Notes: generated by a model not told the origin, from the sequence alone. Positions 44,341 to 56,267 are shown, counted from the first letter of the stretch. The stretch is DNA of 64,000 nt from Cymodocea nodosa (GCA_036874045.1 CM072339.1:7695501-7759500); one strand, 5' to 3'. Numbers and translations: made by a program.

Positions 44341-44784
44341 TTTTCTAACTCTTTTTCTTTTATAACAAGTCAGTTATTCTTCTACTTGTATTATTGCTAT
44401 TTTCTTATGAATTTGTTTCAAAAAAGTTTCCTTGATCTTCTAGAAAGTTAGTGACTCAACTCTCCGATCATTCAACCAGCTATCTTTCAAACTCTTCGAA
44501 GGCATTGTATTTTCGGATAGTTATTATTCTAACTATCTAATAGTGTATCTACTGCTTTAAACTAACTCTTCAGATACTTAAGCATGGTAACTCACCGAAG
44601 ATTTATCTCATCCGGATAGTTAAGCCTGGTAACCTTCTGAATTCCTATTTATCTCTTGTAGCATATTCTGAACTATCTATATCGACTTATCTACCTTCTG
44701 CTCTTTTACTGAACTGTCTTATTTGTGAAATACAATTTGTTTCCTTACATGGGTTTTTGCATTATTAAAATACTAGGGTCCTAA
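44341..44784 (-). repeat. Spacer with CGGATAGTTA-type dyads
   Basis: Between the truncated RT and the env-like ORF. 44510-44660 has TTCGGATAGTTA...TAACTATC, AACTCACCGAAG and CCGGATAGTTAAG, the same motif class as ahead of the Sirevirus env-like ORF at 15015-15230. Confidence 0.7.
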
Positions 44785-45530
44785 CAGGTTGTATCCTTGA
44801 GCAACTAGTTTGGCTTTATTTCTGATAATGCTGCCATCATTATTTAATTTATTTTTAAACACCCATTTAGTTCCAATAATTGATTTTTCAATGGACCTTT
44901 CAATTAAATTCCAAACTTCATTTTCTTAAATTGATTTAATTCCTCTTGTATAGCCATAATCTAGTATTCATCATTACAAGCTTCTTCAACTATTGTAGGC
45001 TCAAGTTCAGATATAAATACACAATAATTGTAGATATTCTGAATTTTGCTCCTTATTTGAACTCCTTGACTTATACTTCCAATAATTTGTGTAATGGGAT
45101 GTCCAAATTTTGTTTTCCATGCTTTTTCTTTTATAGTAGGTGCATGTAGTGTTGTGCTTTCCTTTTTCTATAGAGCTTTCTGATTTTCTGATTCACTCTC
45201 ACTTTCACTATCTATTTTTAGTTGCTTTAATTTTCCTACTAGCTCTTCATCAATTGACATCAATTGATTCTTCTACTCTTCTTTCTTTTTCAAAATAGAC
45301 CTTGTAAGCTTTGCTTCTTGAAGAGTATCTAACTAGCAGAGTAGGATCAGACTTTGCATCAAATTTGTCCTTTTGTTCCCTTGTATTAAGTACAAAACAT
45401 TTTGATCCAAATATTTTGAAGTATCCAATATTTGGTGTTTTACCATACCATAATTCAAATGGTGTCTTATGAAAGATAGGTCTAAGATGAGTTCTGTTTA
45501 TTGTATGACATGCAATATTCATAGCTTGGT
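44785..45530 (-). pseudogene. Copia (Sirevirus) integrase C-terminus and RT N-terminus
   Basis: The minus strand reads AMNIACHTINRTHLRPIFHK, TPFELWYGKTPNIGYFKIFG, SKCFVLNTREQKDKFDAKSD and SSRSKAYKVYF (45250-45522), the integrase C-terminal block seen at 11720-11950 in Sirevirus A. It then runs to QEELNQFKKMKFG, GTKWVFKNKL and KAKLVAQGYN, the start of RT, and breaks off at about 44785. The Trp in FELW, mutated to TAG in Sirevirus A, is intact here. Confidence 0.88.
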
Positions 45531-45539
45531 CTATTAAGA

Positions 45540-46740
45540 TTCTTTCTAGAATGGTATTTCCTATAGTTCATGATATAACAGGCATTCCAAGATTAGATAA
45601 CTTTTTAGGAATTTGGGGTAGAAATAGGGAACTACTTTGCTCAACTAAAAAGACTTTCCTTAAAACTTTTTGCTCTCTTTTCTTAGTACACCAATCCTTA
45701 AGAGATTTAGCACAAGGTGGCATTTTCTGCAATAAGTCTAACAAAGGAATGTTAACTTGTACTTTTTCAAAAATTTCTCTAATTTTTTCTTATTTTTCAG
45801 GAAATGTTTGTTGTATTCTTTCAAGATAGGGTGCTAATGATTGTGATTTACAAGATTATTTTTCTTTCATTTCATTTGTTTGATCATTTTTTATCTCATT
45901 TTCAGATTCAGATTTTTCTTCATTGGTTTCTAAGTTTTCAGATATTACATTTTCATTATCATTTTGAATTTTGTTCTTACCCACCTTCACATTACTTTCT
46001 TTTTGAATTTTTGGTGGTATATTAGTTCCAGATCTTAATGTTATACATACATCTTCTAGATTTTCATTACTTTCATGATGTTCTTGTATTTCATTTTCTT
46101 AATTTTGATCTTCAATTGTTTTTAGTTTTAACTTACATTCTTTAAATTCTATTGCATTGGTATTTTCTTTTGTCTATATATCTTGCAAATTATGCAAATT
46201 TGTAACCTTAAAGTTTTCATTTGTGTTTTCCTATTGCATAACTTGTAATGTCTTTGTAAATTCATCCAATGCTTTTAGCTTTCCTTCTAGATCATCTAGT
46301 CACATTGCATTCAATTTTCGATCAATTTTCATTATGGTTTTTTCAGTTTCGTATATGATATCAATTTTAGGTTCTGAATATTCTTCCTTATAATTTAATT
46401 GGTTGACTTCTTGTTGCTGATACATGTATTGTTCCAGTTTTTCCATGTTTTGCTCTAAACTATGCTCTAGTTTGTCATGCCTATCCCAAACTTCCTTGTC
46501 TCTCAACATATTGCACATTCTAAACTCACCATTAGTTGGGCAAAGTATAGAATTCTCATACTCAACTCTATTATATTGAATATAATTCATTTGTTGTTCA
46601 TGTGATCTAACCATCTACAATTGTCTCAGTTTCAAACAATTAGAGATGTCATGACCTTCCAAATTGCAGAATTCACATATGCTAACTACAGGTTTCAAAA
46701 ATCTTTGAGCATAAGCATATGCCATATTCTCAATTATAAA
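45540..46740 (-). pseudogene. Athila-like zinc-knuckle and PR-linker region of the chimera
   Basis: From 46740: ENMAYAYAQRFLKP, a knuckle CEFCNLEGHDISNC, a stop, then MVRSHEQQMNYIQYNRVEYE (46300-46614), closely parallel to Athila-1 at 36815-36465. The PR linker follows (NIPLLDLLQKMPPCAKSLKD, VISCTIGNTILERIL) up to the point where Athila-1 has the catalytic IDLGAS; here the sequence switches to copia integrase. Several stops. Confidence 0.8.
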
Positions 46741-46806
46741 ATAAAACACACAACACTCCTTTTGCTATTAAAACAAAATAGCACTCATAGTTCCTTAGCT
46801 TCTCAA

Positions 46807-46824
46807 TCCCTGGCAACGGTGCTA
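46807..46824 (-). other. Primer-binding site, tRNA-Asp type (chimera)
   Basis: Minus-strand TAGCACCGTTGCCAGGGA matches the Asp PBS at 15 of 18 positions, just inside the LTR. Confidence 0.75.
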
Positions 46825-46841
46825 GAAAAACTTATTCGGGT

Positions 46842-48800
46842 TGTTAAGTTAAAACATAAACTTGTTCGGTTTATTTTTATGCTTATATTAATAAATTCTT
46901 TTAGAAGTAAACAAACAACATTTCACACAAATTAGATATTAAGTCCAATTTGTATTTTAACTGCAAGTGCATAGTGTATATTGTATTTCTGTGCAAGTAT
47001 AGGTCGATCCCATAGAGATTGAGTAAGAATTGTGTATTATTTCGATTTTTATATTGAAGTTTATGTGTGTTTAGTTAAGTACTCTATTGAGTTACAGTTA
47101 ACTCAACGAACTTAGTTCATGGAGTTATAGTTAACTCAACAAACTAACCTTGTGGACTTAAGTTAACTCTACGAGCCTATATTTCTAATTAAATACTATT
47201 GTTTATAGAGGAATTTGGCCAACCATTGGGCGGTTCCACAAAATGTAAATAACATCAATTAAGCTCTTTAATGTTAGTTAATTTGAGATTTATCATTAAG
47301 TAACACTAACATTCAGATATTTCAAACAGTAACTATTAAAATCTTTAAGTATATGGGACAATTCAATTTCAGTAAACTGTAAATCTATTTTTAATTTTCT
47401 AAATCAAACAAACAAATTCACAATACTGACAATGATAACATTAATCACGATACAAAACAAACAATACAACACTTTAATACTAAATGTAAAGACAGATAAT
47501 GAGTTGTTTTTGGTATTTTTGTTTTGATATGTTCTTGAAGATGAGCGAAAGGTAAAATGTAAAAATCTCTATCGATAGTAAAAACTTTCGTCACTACATG
47601 TGACGTGATTACACCACTGAAAACTTAATCACTTACAATCTTGCCTCCTCTCCCTATAGAATCACAAACCAGGAATTGTAAGATGATCTCCTCTTCAGCA
47701 TACTGGCATCAATCCGAAACCAAGGCTAGAAGCTTTACGATCTCTTGAGATATGAGTCGGTGCTTGGTGAAAATGGCTTCCCTTTCTATGATGCGATCAC
47801 TCCTCATAGTGATTATTAGTTACCGTGTTTGGCTCAAAATTGACTTGACATCTGGAAAGTATCCTCACAGACCTTCGATAGTTGGTGATTATGGTGGTGT
47901 TGTGGAGCTTTAGAGAACTTCCGACGCTTCCTACAGTTAGCACGATCTCCACCTCACTTCACATAGTCTTTTTCTTCGTCTTTTATGTTTCTTTCAGTAG
48001 TAACTACTTCTGCTTAAATGATCGGTTGGATTTCCTTCATTCATATCAATGATGGTGATTTCTTCTTCATTCCACGAGTGAATTCCTATGTGATACGTAC
48101 AATCATGGTTTTCCTTCAAATTTCCTATTTCTACAACTACTACAGTGGCATGTTAGAAAATAAATGGTCTGTGGAGTTAGTGTAACTCAACAAACTTACT
48201 TCGTTGATTTAACTATAAAACACGTACAAATAAGAAATAACGAGTTTAGATGTTTCAGATAGTTACAACTATAAGTATCTGAAACTTACATGCATTTCGG
48301 ATAGTTATCACCTAACCTTCCGAAAGATAACTTAAGTCAAGTTTCCAGATCATGACACGTGTCCTTAGGTAGTTTTATGATAAAAAGATATTAAGGATAC
48401 TTGCAAACCTAACTATTTGATGCTCAGACACATTTTGGATAGTTAGTAGATAACTTACCGAAAATCTACTTAAGTCGTGCATTAAGGTTTCAACACGTGT
48501 ACTCCAGGAAATAATAAAATATTTTTTAAGCATTTAAAACATAATTGTCTAGTACATGCAATATAACTCTCTGAAATAATAGAAAATTTAAAGACTTAAG
48601 AATTAAAAAGCTTGTAATTCACCAATAGTTCAGAAATGTACTTAATTAACATTAATTCCCTGAAATTATGTAGATTCTTTCATTAAAGCATATAATAGTG
48701 CAATTATAACATAATGGCTTAATTCTCATATGATAAGCTAAATATTATGCAATTAACCATCATTTAATCGTTACTATTATACACTTTTTTATTCTGAACA
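46842..48800 (-). repeat. 5' LTR of the chimeric element (LTR d, type I)
   Basis: Plus strand TGTTAAG to ATTCTGAACA. Aligns with the other Athila-type LTRs but is more diverged, and carries the type I dyad array at 48240-48500 (CGGATAGTTA, AACCTTCCGAAAG, ACTTAAGTC, ACACGTGTCC). A foldback element begins at the very next base. Confidence 0.82.
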
Positions 48801-50206
48801 TGTAATAACAAGTCGTTGTGTTAATGTTAACTAAATGAGTAAAATAAGTAGATTTATAACTTAACGTATCTAACTTAACAAGTTCATCATGTGCCAAAAA
48901 CACGTGACATGTACTGTAGCTAACTCAACGAACTAAGACCATGGTGTTATGCTAACTCAATGAAAAGAGTTTAAGTATCGAATAGTTAAGTTTTCAAAGT
49001 ATCCAAAAAACCTTTTTATTATAAAACTAGTGAGACACATGTCATGATTTGGAAACATGACTTAAGTTATCTTTTGGAAGGTTAGATGCTAACTATCTAA
49101 AATGAGTTTGAGTTTTGGATAGTTACGGTTGTAAGTCTTCAAAAAACTCCTGATAACTCACTAATCCAATAATAAATAAATATTTTTACAATAAAGTATT
49201 TACCACGTGCAATAATAATAACTTTAAGTTTATAACGCTAACCTAACGCGTTGCCTTAGTGTTCAATATAGCAACGCAATGCGTGCAATTATGTTAACTT
49301 AACGAGTTAAACATGTGCAACTCACATGATATAATATAGCATTCATAAACTTTAATTTCACCACGTGTATAATACTAACTTAATGAGTTCATTTCTTCAT
49401 TTTAACCTTTTGTTCATTAACTTAACGAGTTCTTACGTGACCTATTTTAACCTTTAAGCCTATAACTCAATGAGTTCTCACGTGACCTTTATACAAATAA
49501 CACACTAACTCAACAAGTTATCTTAACGTGCACTATACATGATACAGAAAATGTAACTTTAAAACATATCATACTTTACAATAAAAACACACGTTAACTT
49601 AATGTTTAGTTAAATGAAAAGTTAGTATAACTTAACGACTAGTTGTTTAATTTAGCATAATTTGAGATCCATTATAGACAAGTATTTATATCAGTAAACT
49701 TTTTCTGTATTAATTGATGTTCTTAATTTACTTTCACAAACAATAGTAATTGAGTAAATATGATTACATTCATTTAGCACACATCATCAAAACAAAATAC
49801 TCAAGTTATTAAAGGATCTTCGGATACTTGCAAGCGTAACTATCCAAAACTAAAACTCATTTCGGATAGTTAGCATCTAACCTTCTGAAAGATAACTTAA
49901 GTCACGTTTCCAGGTCACGACATGTGTCTCACTAGTTTTTATGGTAAAAAGGTATTTCAGATACTTTGAAAACATAACTATCCGATACTTAACACTTTTC
50001 AGTGAGTTAGCATCTTACCTTCCGAAAGATAGGTTAAGCCAGTTCGTTGAGTTATTTGTAACACCATGGACTTAGTTCGTTGAGTTAGCTACAGTACTTG
50101 TCACATGATTTGGTACATGATGAACTCGTTAAGTTAGATATGTTAAGTTATAAATCTACTTGTTTTACTCATTTAGTTAATGTTGACACAACGACTTGTT
50201 ATTACA
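48801..50206. mobile_element. Foldback element with ~350-400-bp inverted arms
   Basis: The left arm starts TGTAATAACAAGTCGTTGTG (48801) and the right arm ends with its reverse complement at 50206. By eye the arms (48801-49148 and about 49810-50206) match over most of their length, with about 43 extra bases in the right arm. Arms contain type I LTR motifs (TAACTATCC, CTTAAG, ACACATGTC); the ~660-bp spacer contains the type II LTR cassette ('gctaacctaacgcgttgcc' near 49235). No transposase. No clear target duplication. The left end abuts the LTR end exactly, so it may derive from rearranged LTRs rather than a DNA transposon. Confidence 0.8.
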
Positions 50207-50879
50207 CTTGATGGAAAATTTTTGGATGAGAAAGTTTATTTTGTAGGAAATTTTTCAAAGATCTTGGATTGATGATTAAAGAAAATTCGAGAGGAAAACA
50301 TGGATTAGAACATGTGTATTTCGATAAAGAAAAAAAAGAAGATGTGAAAAGTGGAAAATTGATTGTGGTTAAACGTGGAAGATATGCATGATATGAAGAT
50401 ACAATATAAAAGGTATAGAATTCTCGCTGATCAATTATCCCTGCACACCAAACAAAATATATTTTCAAGGATCAAAACACCTCTCCAGCTAAAAGCTCTC
50501 AGATGAAAGAAAATTCAATGAAGAAGAGAAAGTCAAATATATGTCACTAAAAAATTAAAGAATCAAATAGAAGAAAGCAAATTCGGTGAAGCAAAGAAAG
50601 TTAGATATTAGTCACTGAAGATTTGTAGAAGAAGAAGAAAAAAAAAAAAAATCTCAAATACAGAGAAATGTTTTAAATTCTGCAAATTAGTTTTCTCTAT
50701 TTGTAGTTATGAAATTGATTAGAGGAAACATGGTATCATTATATAATTACATCTACAATTATTGTATTTGTAGATACTATGTATTTACGATAAAATTATT
50801 ATAGTATCTTATTGATTTTACTTATTTTTCCAAGTTTAATGGTTTTTCAAAATTTTAAGTGGAAATGTTAATGAAAAAC
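50207..50879. other. Unassigned AT-rich sequence
   Basis: No coding motif. A TATA-like 'caatataaaaggtatag' is near 50402, which would suit a retroelement promoter on the plus strand, but no LTR ends are recognisable. Confidence 0.4.
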
Positions 50880-51805
50880 ATTAAATTGCTTTGAAATCCT
50901 GAAATTTTGATTAAGTGTTTTCTTTGGATCAATGAAAGTGCATATGATCAAGAATGAGTTTGACTTGATTAATTAAACTTGTAGAATAATTTATATGTAA
51001 ATTATATTAAGCTACTAATCAAAAGTATGAGCTTATTGAAATTGATTCATATTTTCAATAAAATCCTAGAAGTAAAAATTATATGAGATTTGTGCATTAT
51101 TGCATTTGTATTAATGAAATACATATATAATATGCTTAAAATAAAAAGTTCTTACAAAGTAAAAATCTTTGAGAGTTTATTGATCAATTTAATCATGAGC
51201 CTCTTGTACTTGTACAGATAAGTATGTAAGGATTGTTATCCAAAAAAAGGACTCTTTAAATCTGGTAATCTAAGGTCCTGATCAGACCTAGGATTGACTA
51301 AAAGCTCATTAAATGGGTACATTAGAAAGCTCTTGTATGATTCAAGCTTTTCAAACTAACTTTTAAAGAAAATTATCTATATTTATTATTTTGAAAAGAT
51401 AAAAGTTGTTTCATTAAATACAAACATCTTTGAATCGAATATAGTTTCTATCAATATAACTGTTGATTTGTTGAATCTAAATTAGCACTTTTGAACATAT
51501 TTATTTGAGATACAATTCTTTATTCTCCTTGTGTTAATCATATTAAGTTTAAAATTATGTTTTGATTCATATACAGTTGGACTTGATTCTAGAAATCATT
51601 CTTGATAAATTCAGGATAACAAAAATTTCTGAAAAGAAAAATTTAAAGTATAGTTATAATTAACACCTATTTTATACAAGTATATTTTGTATGTTATTGA
51701 ATATATTTGAAGTATATTTGTAGGGGGAGGAATTACAATGTCCAAAATAGATTAATATCATTCAAAATATAAACCTTAATTAATCTAAGTTTAGTCCTCT
51801 TAAAA
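50880..51805 (+). mobile_element. Inverted fragment of Athila-like 3' noncoding region
   Basis: Plus-strand text (for example 'gtacattagaaagctcttgtatgattcaagc' near 51318, shortened here) matches the reverse complement of 23845-24800 and 56300-57050, including a purine block AGGGGGAGGAATTA near 51724. It is the 3' noncoding part of the Athila-like family in the opposite orientation, without PPT or LTR. Confidence 0.75.
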
Positions 51806-52261
51806 TCTTGACGAAACAATTTAAAAGACAAACAAACTATTTTAGGTACATAAAAAGAAATATTAGAATAGTTTACAGTGTTCTCAAGATAATATTTTAG
51901 ATAAGTTACTTAAAGATTGTAAGTTGTTTTTGGAAACTTTTAGTTGAAAACATCTGAAACTTGCTTTTGAGTTAAGTGTACTAATTAGACGTTATGCTAT
52001 GTAAGGAAACGTGTAAAACTGCCTCTAGATAGTGTTTTACTCGTTAGGTTAGGTAACTCAATGAGTTACGCTTAAATTTTTGGGTACCTCAATTGAATAA
52101 AGTTTATTCAATATTAATTTAAAACCCAAACCTAACTAAAAGACTTGTTTAATTATTGCTACTGAAACCCTATTTAAACACTTATTACATAGGAACTTAG
52201 GTTATCTCGTAACATCTTTCTAAAAATATTTCCCGCTTGTTTGATCCTATAACCACTTGCG

Positions 52262-52534
52262 ATGATGTATTCAAAATTCTACAAAGGGCGTGGTAGAGGA
52301 AAAGGAAGAGGTAGAGGAAATGCAAAAGAAAAACAGATAGATGAAGATGAAGTTCTACGTTCATAGTTTAAGAAGATATTTCAAGTTGACAAAAGGTTAG
52401 CTCAAATATACAATGACTATTTCTTTTTAGAAGAAATTTTTGATGAAGTTTAGTTAGAACTTAACCATACTGTTGAAAGTATACAATATATGGGAATTAG
52501 AAGTAAATTTGATAGAGAATATCATATGAAGTGT
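52262..52534 (+). pseudogene. Small RG-rich ORF, truncated by an LTR
   Basis: Begins MMYSKFYKGRGRGKGRGRGN, then acidic and helical text (KRLAQIYNDYFFLEEIFDEV), with two TAG stops that could be Gln codons; cut off by the LTR at 52535. The upstream sequence has TATTTAAAC, as upstream of the env-like ORF of Athila-1, and the start context (MM) is similar, so it may be the N-terminus of a divergent env-like ORF. I do not recognise the family. Confidence 0.4.
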
Positions 52535-54413
52535 TGTTTGGATTTTCCTAGCACTACACTAGAAAAACTTGGATTTGTTACTTCTATTTTTACTTAGTTA
52601 ATTTATCTTTATGCCTATTCTTTTTATTTTATAAGTAAACAAACAAACTTTAATACAATTTAGATATTAATTCCAATTTGTACTTTAACTGCAAGTGCAT
52701 AGTGTCTATTATATCAGTGTGCAAGTACAGGTCGATCCCACAGGGAATTGCTTAAGAACTGAGAACTGTCCGTTTGTTAACAATCAAATTTATATATTCA
52801 ATAGGCTCTCCGTTGAATTACAGTTAACTCAATGGACAAAGTTTGTTGAGTTATGGCTAACTCAACGGACTAACCTCGTGGACTTAAGTTAACTCCATGA
52901 GCCTGCCTTTTTTTTTTAATACTGCTATTTATAGAGGAATTCGGACAACCATTGGGCGATTCCACAAATTGTAAATAACATCAATTAAGCTCTTTAATGT
53001 TAGTAAACGCTGGATTTATCATTAAGCATACTAACATTCAGATAATTCAAATAGTAACCATTAAAATCTTGAAGTTTTTTGATCGAACCAATTTCAGTAA
53101 ACTGTAAACTAAAACTAACATAAAACAATCACAACACTGATAAAGATAACATTAATCACGATACAACACAAACAATACAACACTCAAATACAACATACAA
53201 ACACAGATAAATTGTTTTTGGTATTTTTGTTTTAATATGAACATGGAAATGGGCAAAAGGTGAAATGTAAAGTAATCTCAATCGATAGTAAATACTTCCG
53301 TCACTACTTGCAACGTGATTACACCACTGAAAATTAAACCACTTACAATTCTGTCTCCTCTCCCTATAGAATTGCGAGTCTAGAATTGCAAGATGATCTC
53401 CTCTTTAGCATACAGGAATCAACCCGAAGCCAACGCTAGAAGCTTTACGATCTCTTGAAATATGAGTCGACACTTGGTGAAAATGGCTTCCCTTCCCGTG
53501 ATGCGATCACTCCTCACAATGGTTGTCAAGCACTATGTTTGGCTCAGAATCGACCCGACATCAAGAAAGTATCCTCACAAACCTCTGATGGTTGGTGATT
53601 GTGGTGGTTATGGTGGTGGTAACGATGGTTGGTGTGGTACTTTGGAGAATTGCCGATACTGCTTGCAGAAAGCTCGGTACTCTTCCTTTGTACACACTAG
53701 CTGTTCATCGATCACACACACTTTTCTTCTTTTTCTTCTTTTCTTTTATATTTCTTCAGTAGTAACTGCTTCTGCTTGAATGGTTAGTTAGATTTCCTTC
53801 ATTCATATCAATGACGATGCTTTCTTCTCTCTTCGACGAGTGAATTCCTACGTAATACGTGCAATCGTGATTTTTCTTCCAACTGTTTGTTCCTACAACC
53901 GCTATAATGGCATATTAGAAAATAAATAGTCCATGGAGTTACAGATAACTCAACAGACTTTCTTCGTTGATTTAACTATAAAACACGTGCATAAATTTAA
54001 CTATCTAATGCTCAGGTGCATTTCAGATACTTATACTTATAAACTTAACTATTCGATGCCCAGATGCATTTCGGATAGTTACAGATAACTCATCGATATA
54101 TAACTTAAGTAAATCTACCAGATCTCGACACGTGTCAGCAGTAGTTTAATAATAAAATAAACATTTCAGATAGTTACAGGTCTAACTATCTGATGCATAG
54201 ATGCATTTCAGATAGTTAGAGATAACTCACCGAAAATCCACTTAAGTCACTTTCCCAGAACATGACATGTGTCCATAGCTATTTTATAAATAAAAAGAGA
54301 TTTCAGAGAGTTACACATATAACTATCCGATGTCCAACTGCAATTTCAAATAGTTAGAGATAACTCACTGAAAGTTCACTTAAGTCATGCATTATGGTTT
54401 TGACACGTGTACT
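52535..54413 (-). repeat. Athila-type LTR e (type I), interrupted by Athila-2
   Basis: Plus strand begins TGTTTGGATTTTCCTAGC and continues through the antisense ORF-like block (53462-53779) and the type I dyad array (54000-54400), then stops at 'gacacgtgtact' where LTR a continues for about 360 bases more. LTR f begins there, so Athila-2 inserted into this LTR; its remainder should lie beyond the window. No internal region is visible on either side. Confidence 0.85.
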
Positions 54414-56267
54414 TGGTCGTGTTTTCCCAGCATTACACTAGAAAAACTTGGATTTCTTACTTCTATTTTTACTTAGTTAATTTATCTTTATGCCTATTCT
54501 TTCTTTTAGAAGTAAACAAACAACCTTTAATATAATTTAGATAATAATTCCAATTTGTACTTTAACTACAAGTGCACAGTGTCTATTGTATCAGTGTGCA
54601 AGTACAGGTCGATCCCATAGGGAATTGCTGACGAATTTAAGAAATGTTTGATTGTGAACAATTCAAATTTATATTCAATAAGCACTCCGTTGAGTTACAG
54701 TTAACTCAACGGACTAAGTTCGTTGAGTTATGGATAACTCAACGGACTATCCTTGTGGACTTAAGTTAACTCCACGAGCCTGCCTCTTCTTTATAATACT
54801 GCTAATTACAGAGGAATTCGGCCAACCATTGGGCGATTCCACAGATTGTAAATAACATCAATTAAGCATTTAATGCTAGTTAACATTGGATTTATCATTA
54901 TGCAATACTAACATTCAAATGATTCAAACAGTAACCATTAAAATCTTTAAGTTGTTTTGTACGAACCAATTTCAATAAACTGTAAAATTAAAACTAACAT
55001 AAAACAATCATAAAATTGATACAGATAACATTAATCATGATACAACACCAACAATACAACACTCAAATACAACATACAAACAAAGATAAATTGTTTTTGG
55101 TAATTTTGTTTTGATGTGATGGGTGAAAGGTGAAATGTGAAGTAATTTCACTTGACAGTAAATACTTCCGACACTACTTGCAACGTGATTACACCATTGA
55201 AAATTGAACCACTTACAATTCTGTCTCCTCTCCCTATAGAATTGCGAGTCCAGAATTGCAAGATGATCTCCTCTTCAGCATACAGGCATCAACCCGAAGC
55301 CAAGGCTAAAAGCTTTACAATCTCCTGAAATATGAGTCGGCGCTTGGTGAAAATGTCTTCCCTTCCCGCGATGCGATCACTCCTCACAGTGGTTGTTAGG
55401 CACTGTGTTTGGCTCGGAATCGACCCGACATCAGACAAGTATCCTCACAAACCTCTGATGATTGGTGATTATGGTGGTGATACGATGGTTGGTGTGATAC
55501 TTCAGAGAATCGCCGATACTGTCTGAAGAAAGCTCGGTGCTGCTCCTCTGTATACATTGGCCATCCATCGATCACACCCTTTCTTTTTTTTCTTCTTTTC
55601 TTTTATATTTCTTCAGTGGTAACTACTTCTGCTTGAATGGTCGGTTGGATTTCCTTCCTTTAGATCAACGGCGATGATTTCTTTCTCCCTACGCGATTGA
55701 ATTCCTACGTGATACGTGCAAACGTGGTTTGTCCTTCCAACTGTTTGTTCCTGCAACCGCTAAAGTGGCATATTAGAAAATATATAGTCCGTGGAGTTAC
55801 AGATAACTCAACGGACTTCCTTAGTTGATTTAACTATAAAACACGTGCAAAAATAACAACTTAAGTTTATAACGCTAACCTAATGCGTTGCCTTAGTGTA
55901 TTTTCATGTAATCTCAATGCGTGCAATTATACTAACTTAACGAGTTATAACGTAAGTAAATCTACCAACTCTCAACACGTGTCAGCAACAATTTAAACAT
56001 AAAATAACATTCTGGAGAGTTACATGTATAACTATCCGATGCTTAGATGCATTTTCAGATACCTAAGAATTTCACAGCCTACAATTTACCGACAGTTCAT
56101 AAATGTACTAAATTAACATTAATTCCCCAAAATTAAGCAGATTCTTCAATTAAAGCATATAACAGTGCAATTATAACATAATGGCTTAATTCTCATATGA
56201 TAAGTTAAATATTATGCAATTAACCATCATTTAACCGTTAATAATATGCACTTTTTCATTCTAAACA
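54414..56267 (-). repeat. 3' LTR of Athila-2 (LTR f, type II)
   Basis: Plus strand TGGTCGTGTTTTCCCAGC to CATTCTAAACA. Cleanest dyad array in the window at 54687-54770: CGTTGAGTTACAGTTAACTCAACG, then CGTTGAGTTATGGATAACTCAACG (each shown here as one palindrome). Type II cassette at 55860-55960. Confidence 0.9.

Larger units (their letters stand above)
42440..48800 (-). mobile_element. Chimeric element: Athila-like 5' end joined to Sirevirus INT/RT and env-like ORF
   Basis: Minus-strand order: Athila-type LTR (48800-46842), Asp-like PBS (46824-46807), Athila zinc-knuckle ORF and PR linker (46740-45540), then at about 45530 a switch to copia integrase C-terminus and RT N-terminus (to about 44785), then a spacer with CGGATAGTTA dyads (44470-44660), an env-like ORF (44340 to about 42690) and paired Sirevirus-like purine blocks (AAAAAGGGGGAGAT near 42462, and 42500). 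The fusion joins a Ty3 and a Ty1 sequence in the same sense. RT catalytic core and RNase H are absent, as is the 3' LTR. Confidence 0.75.
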
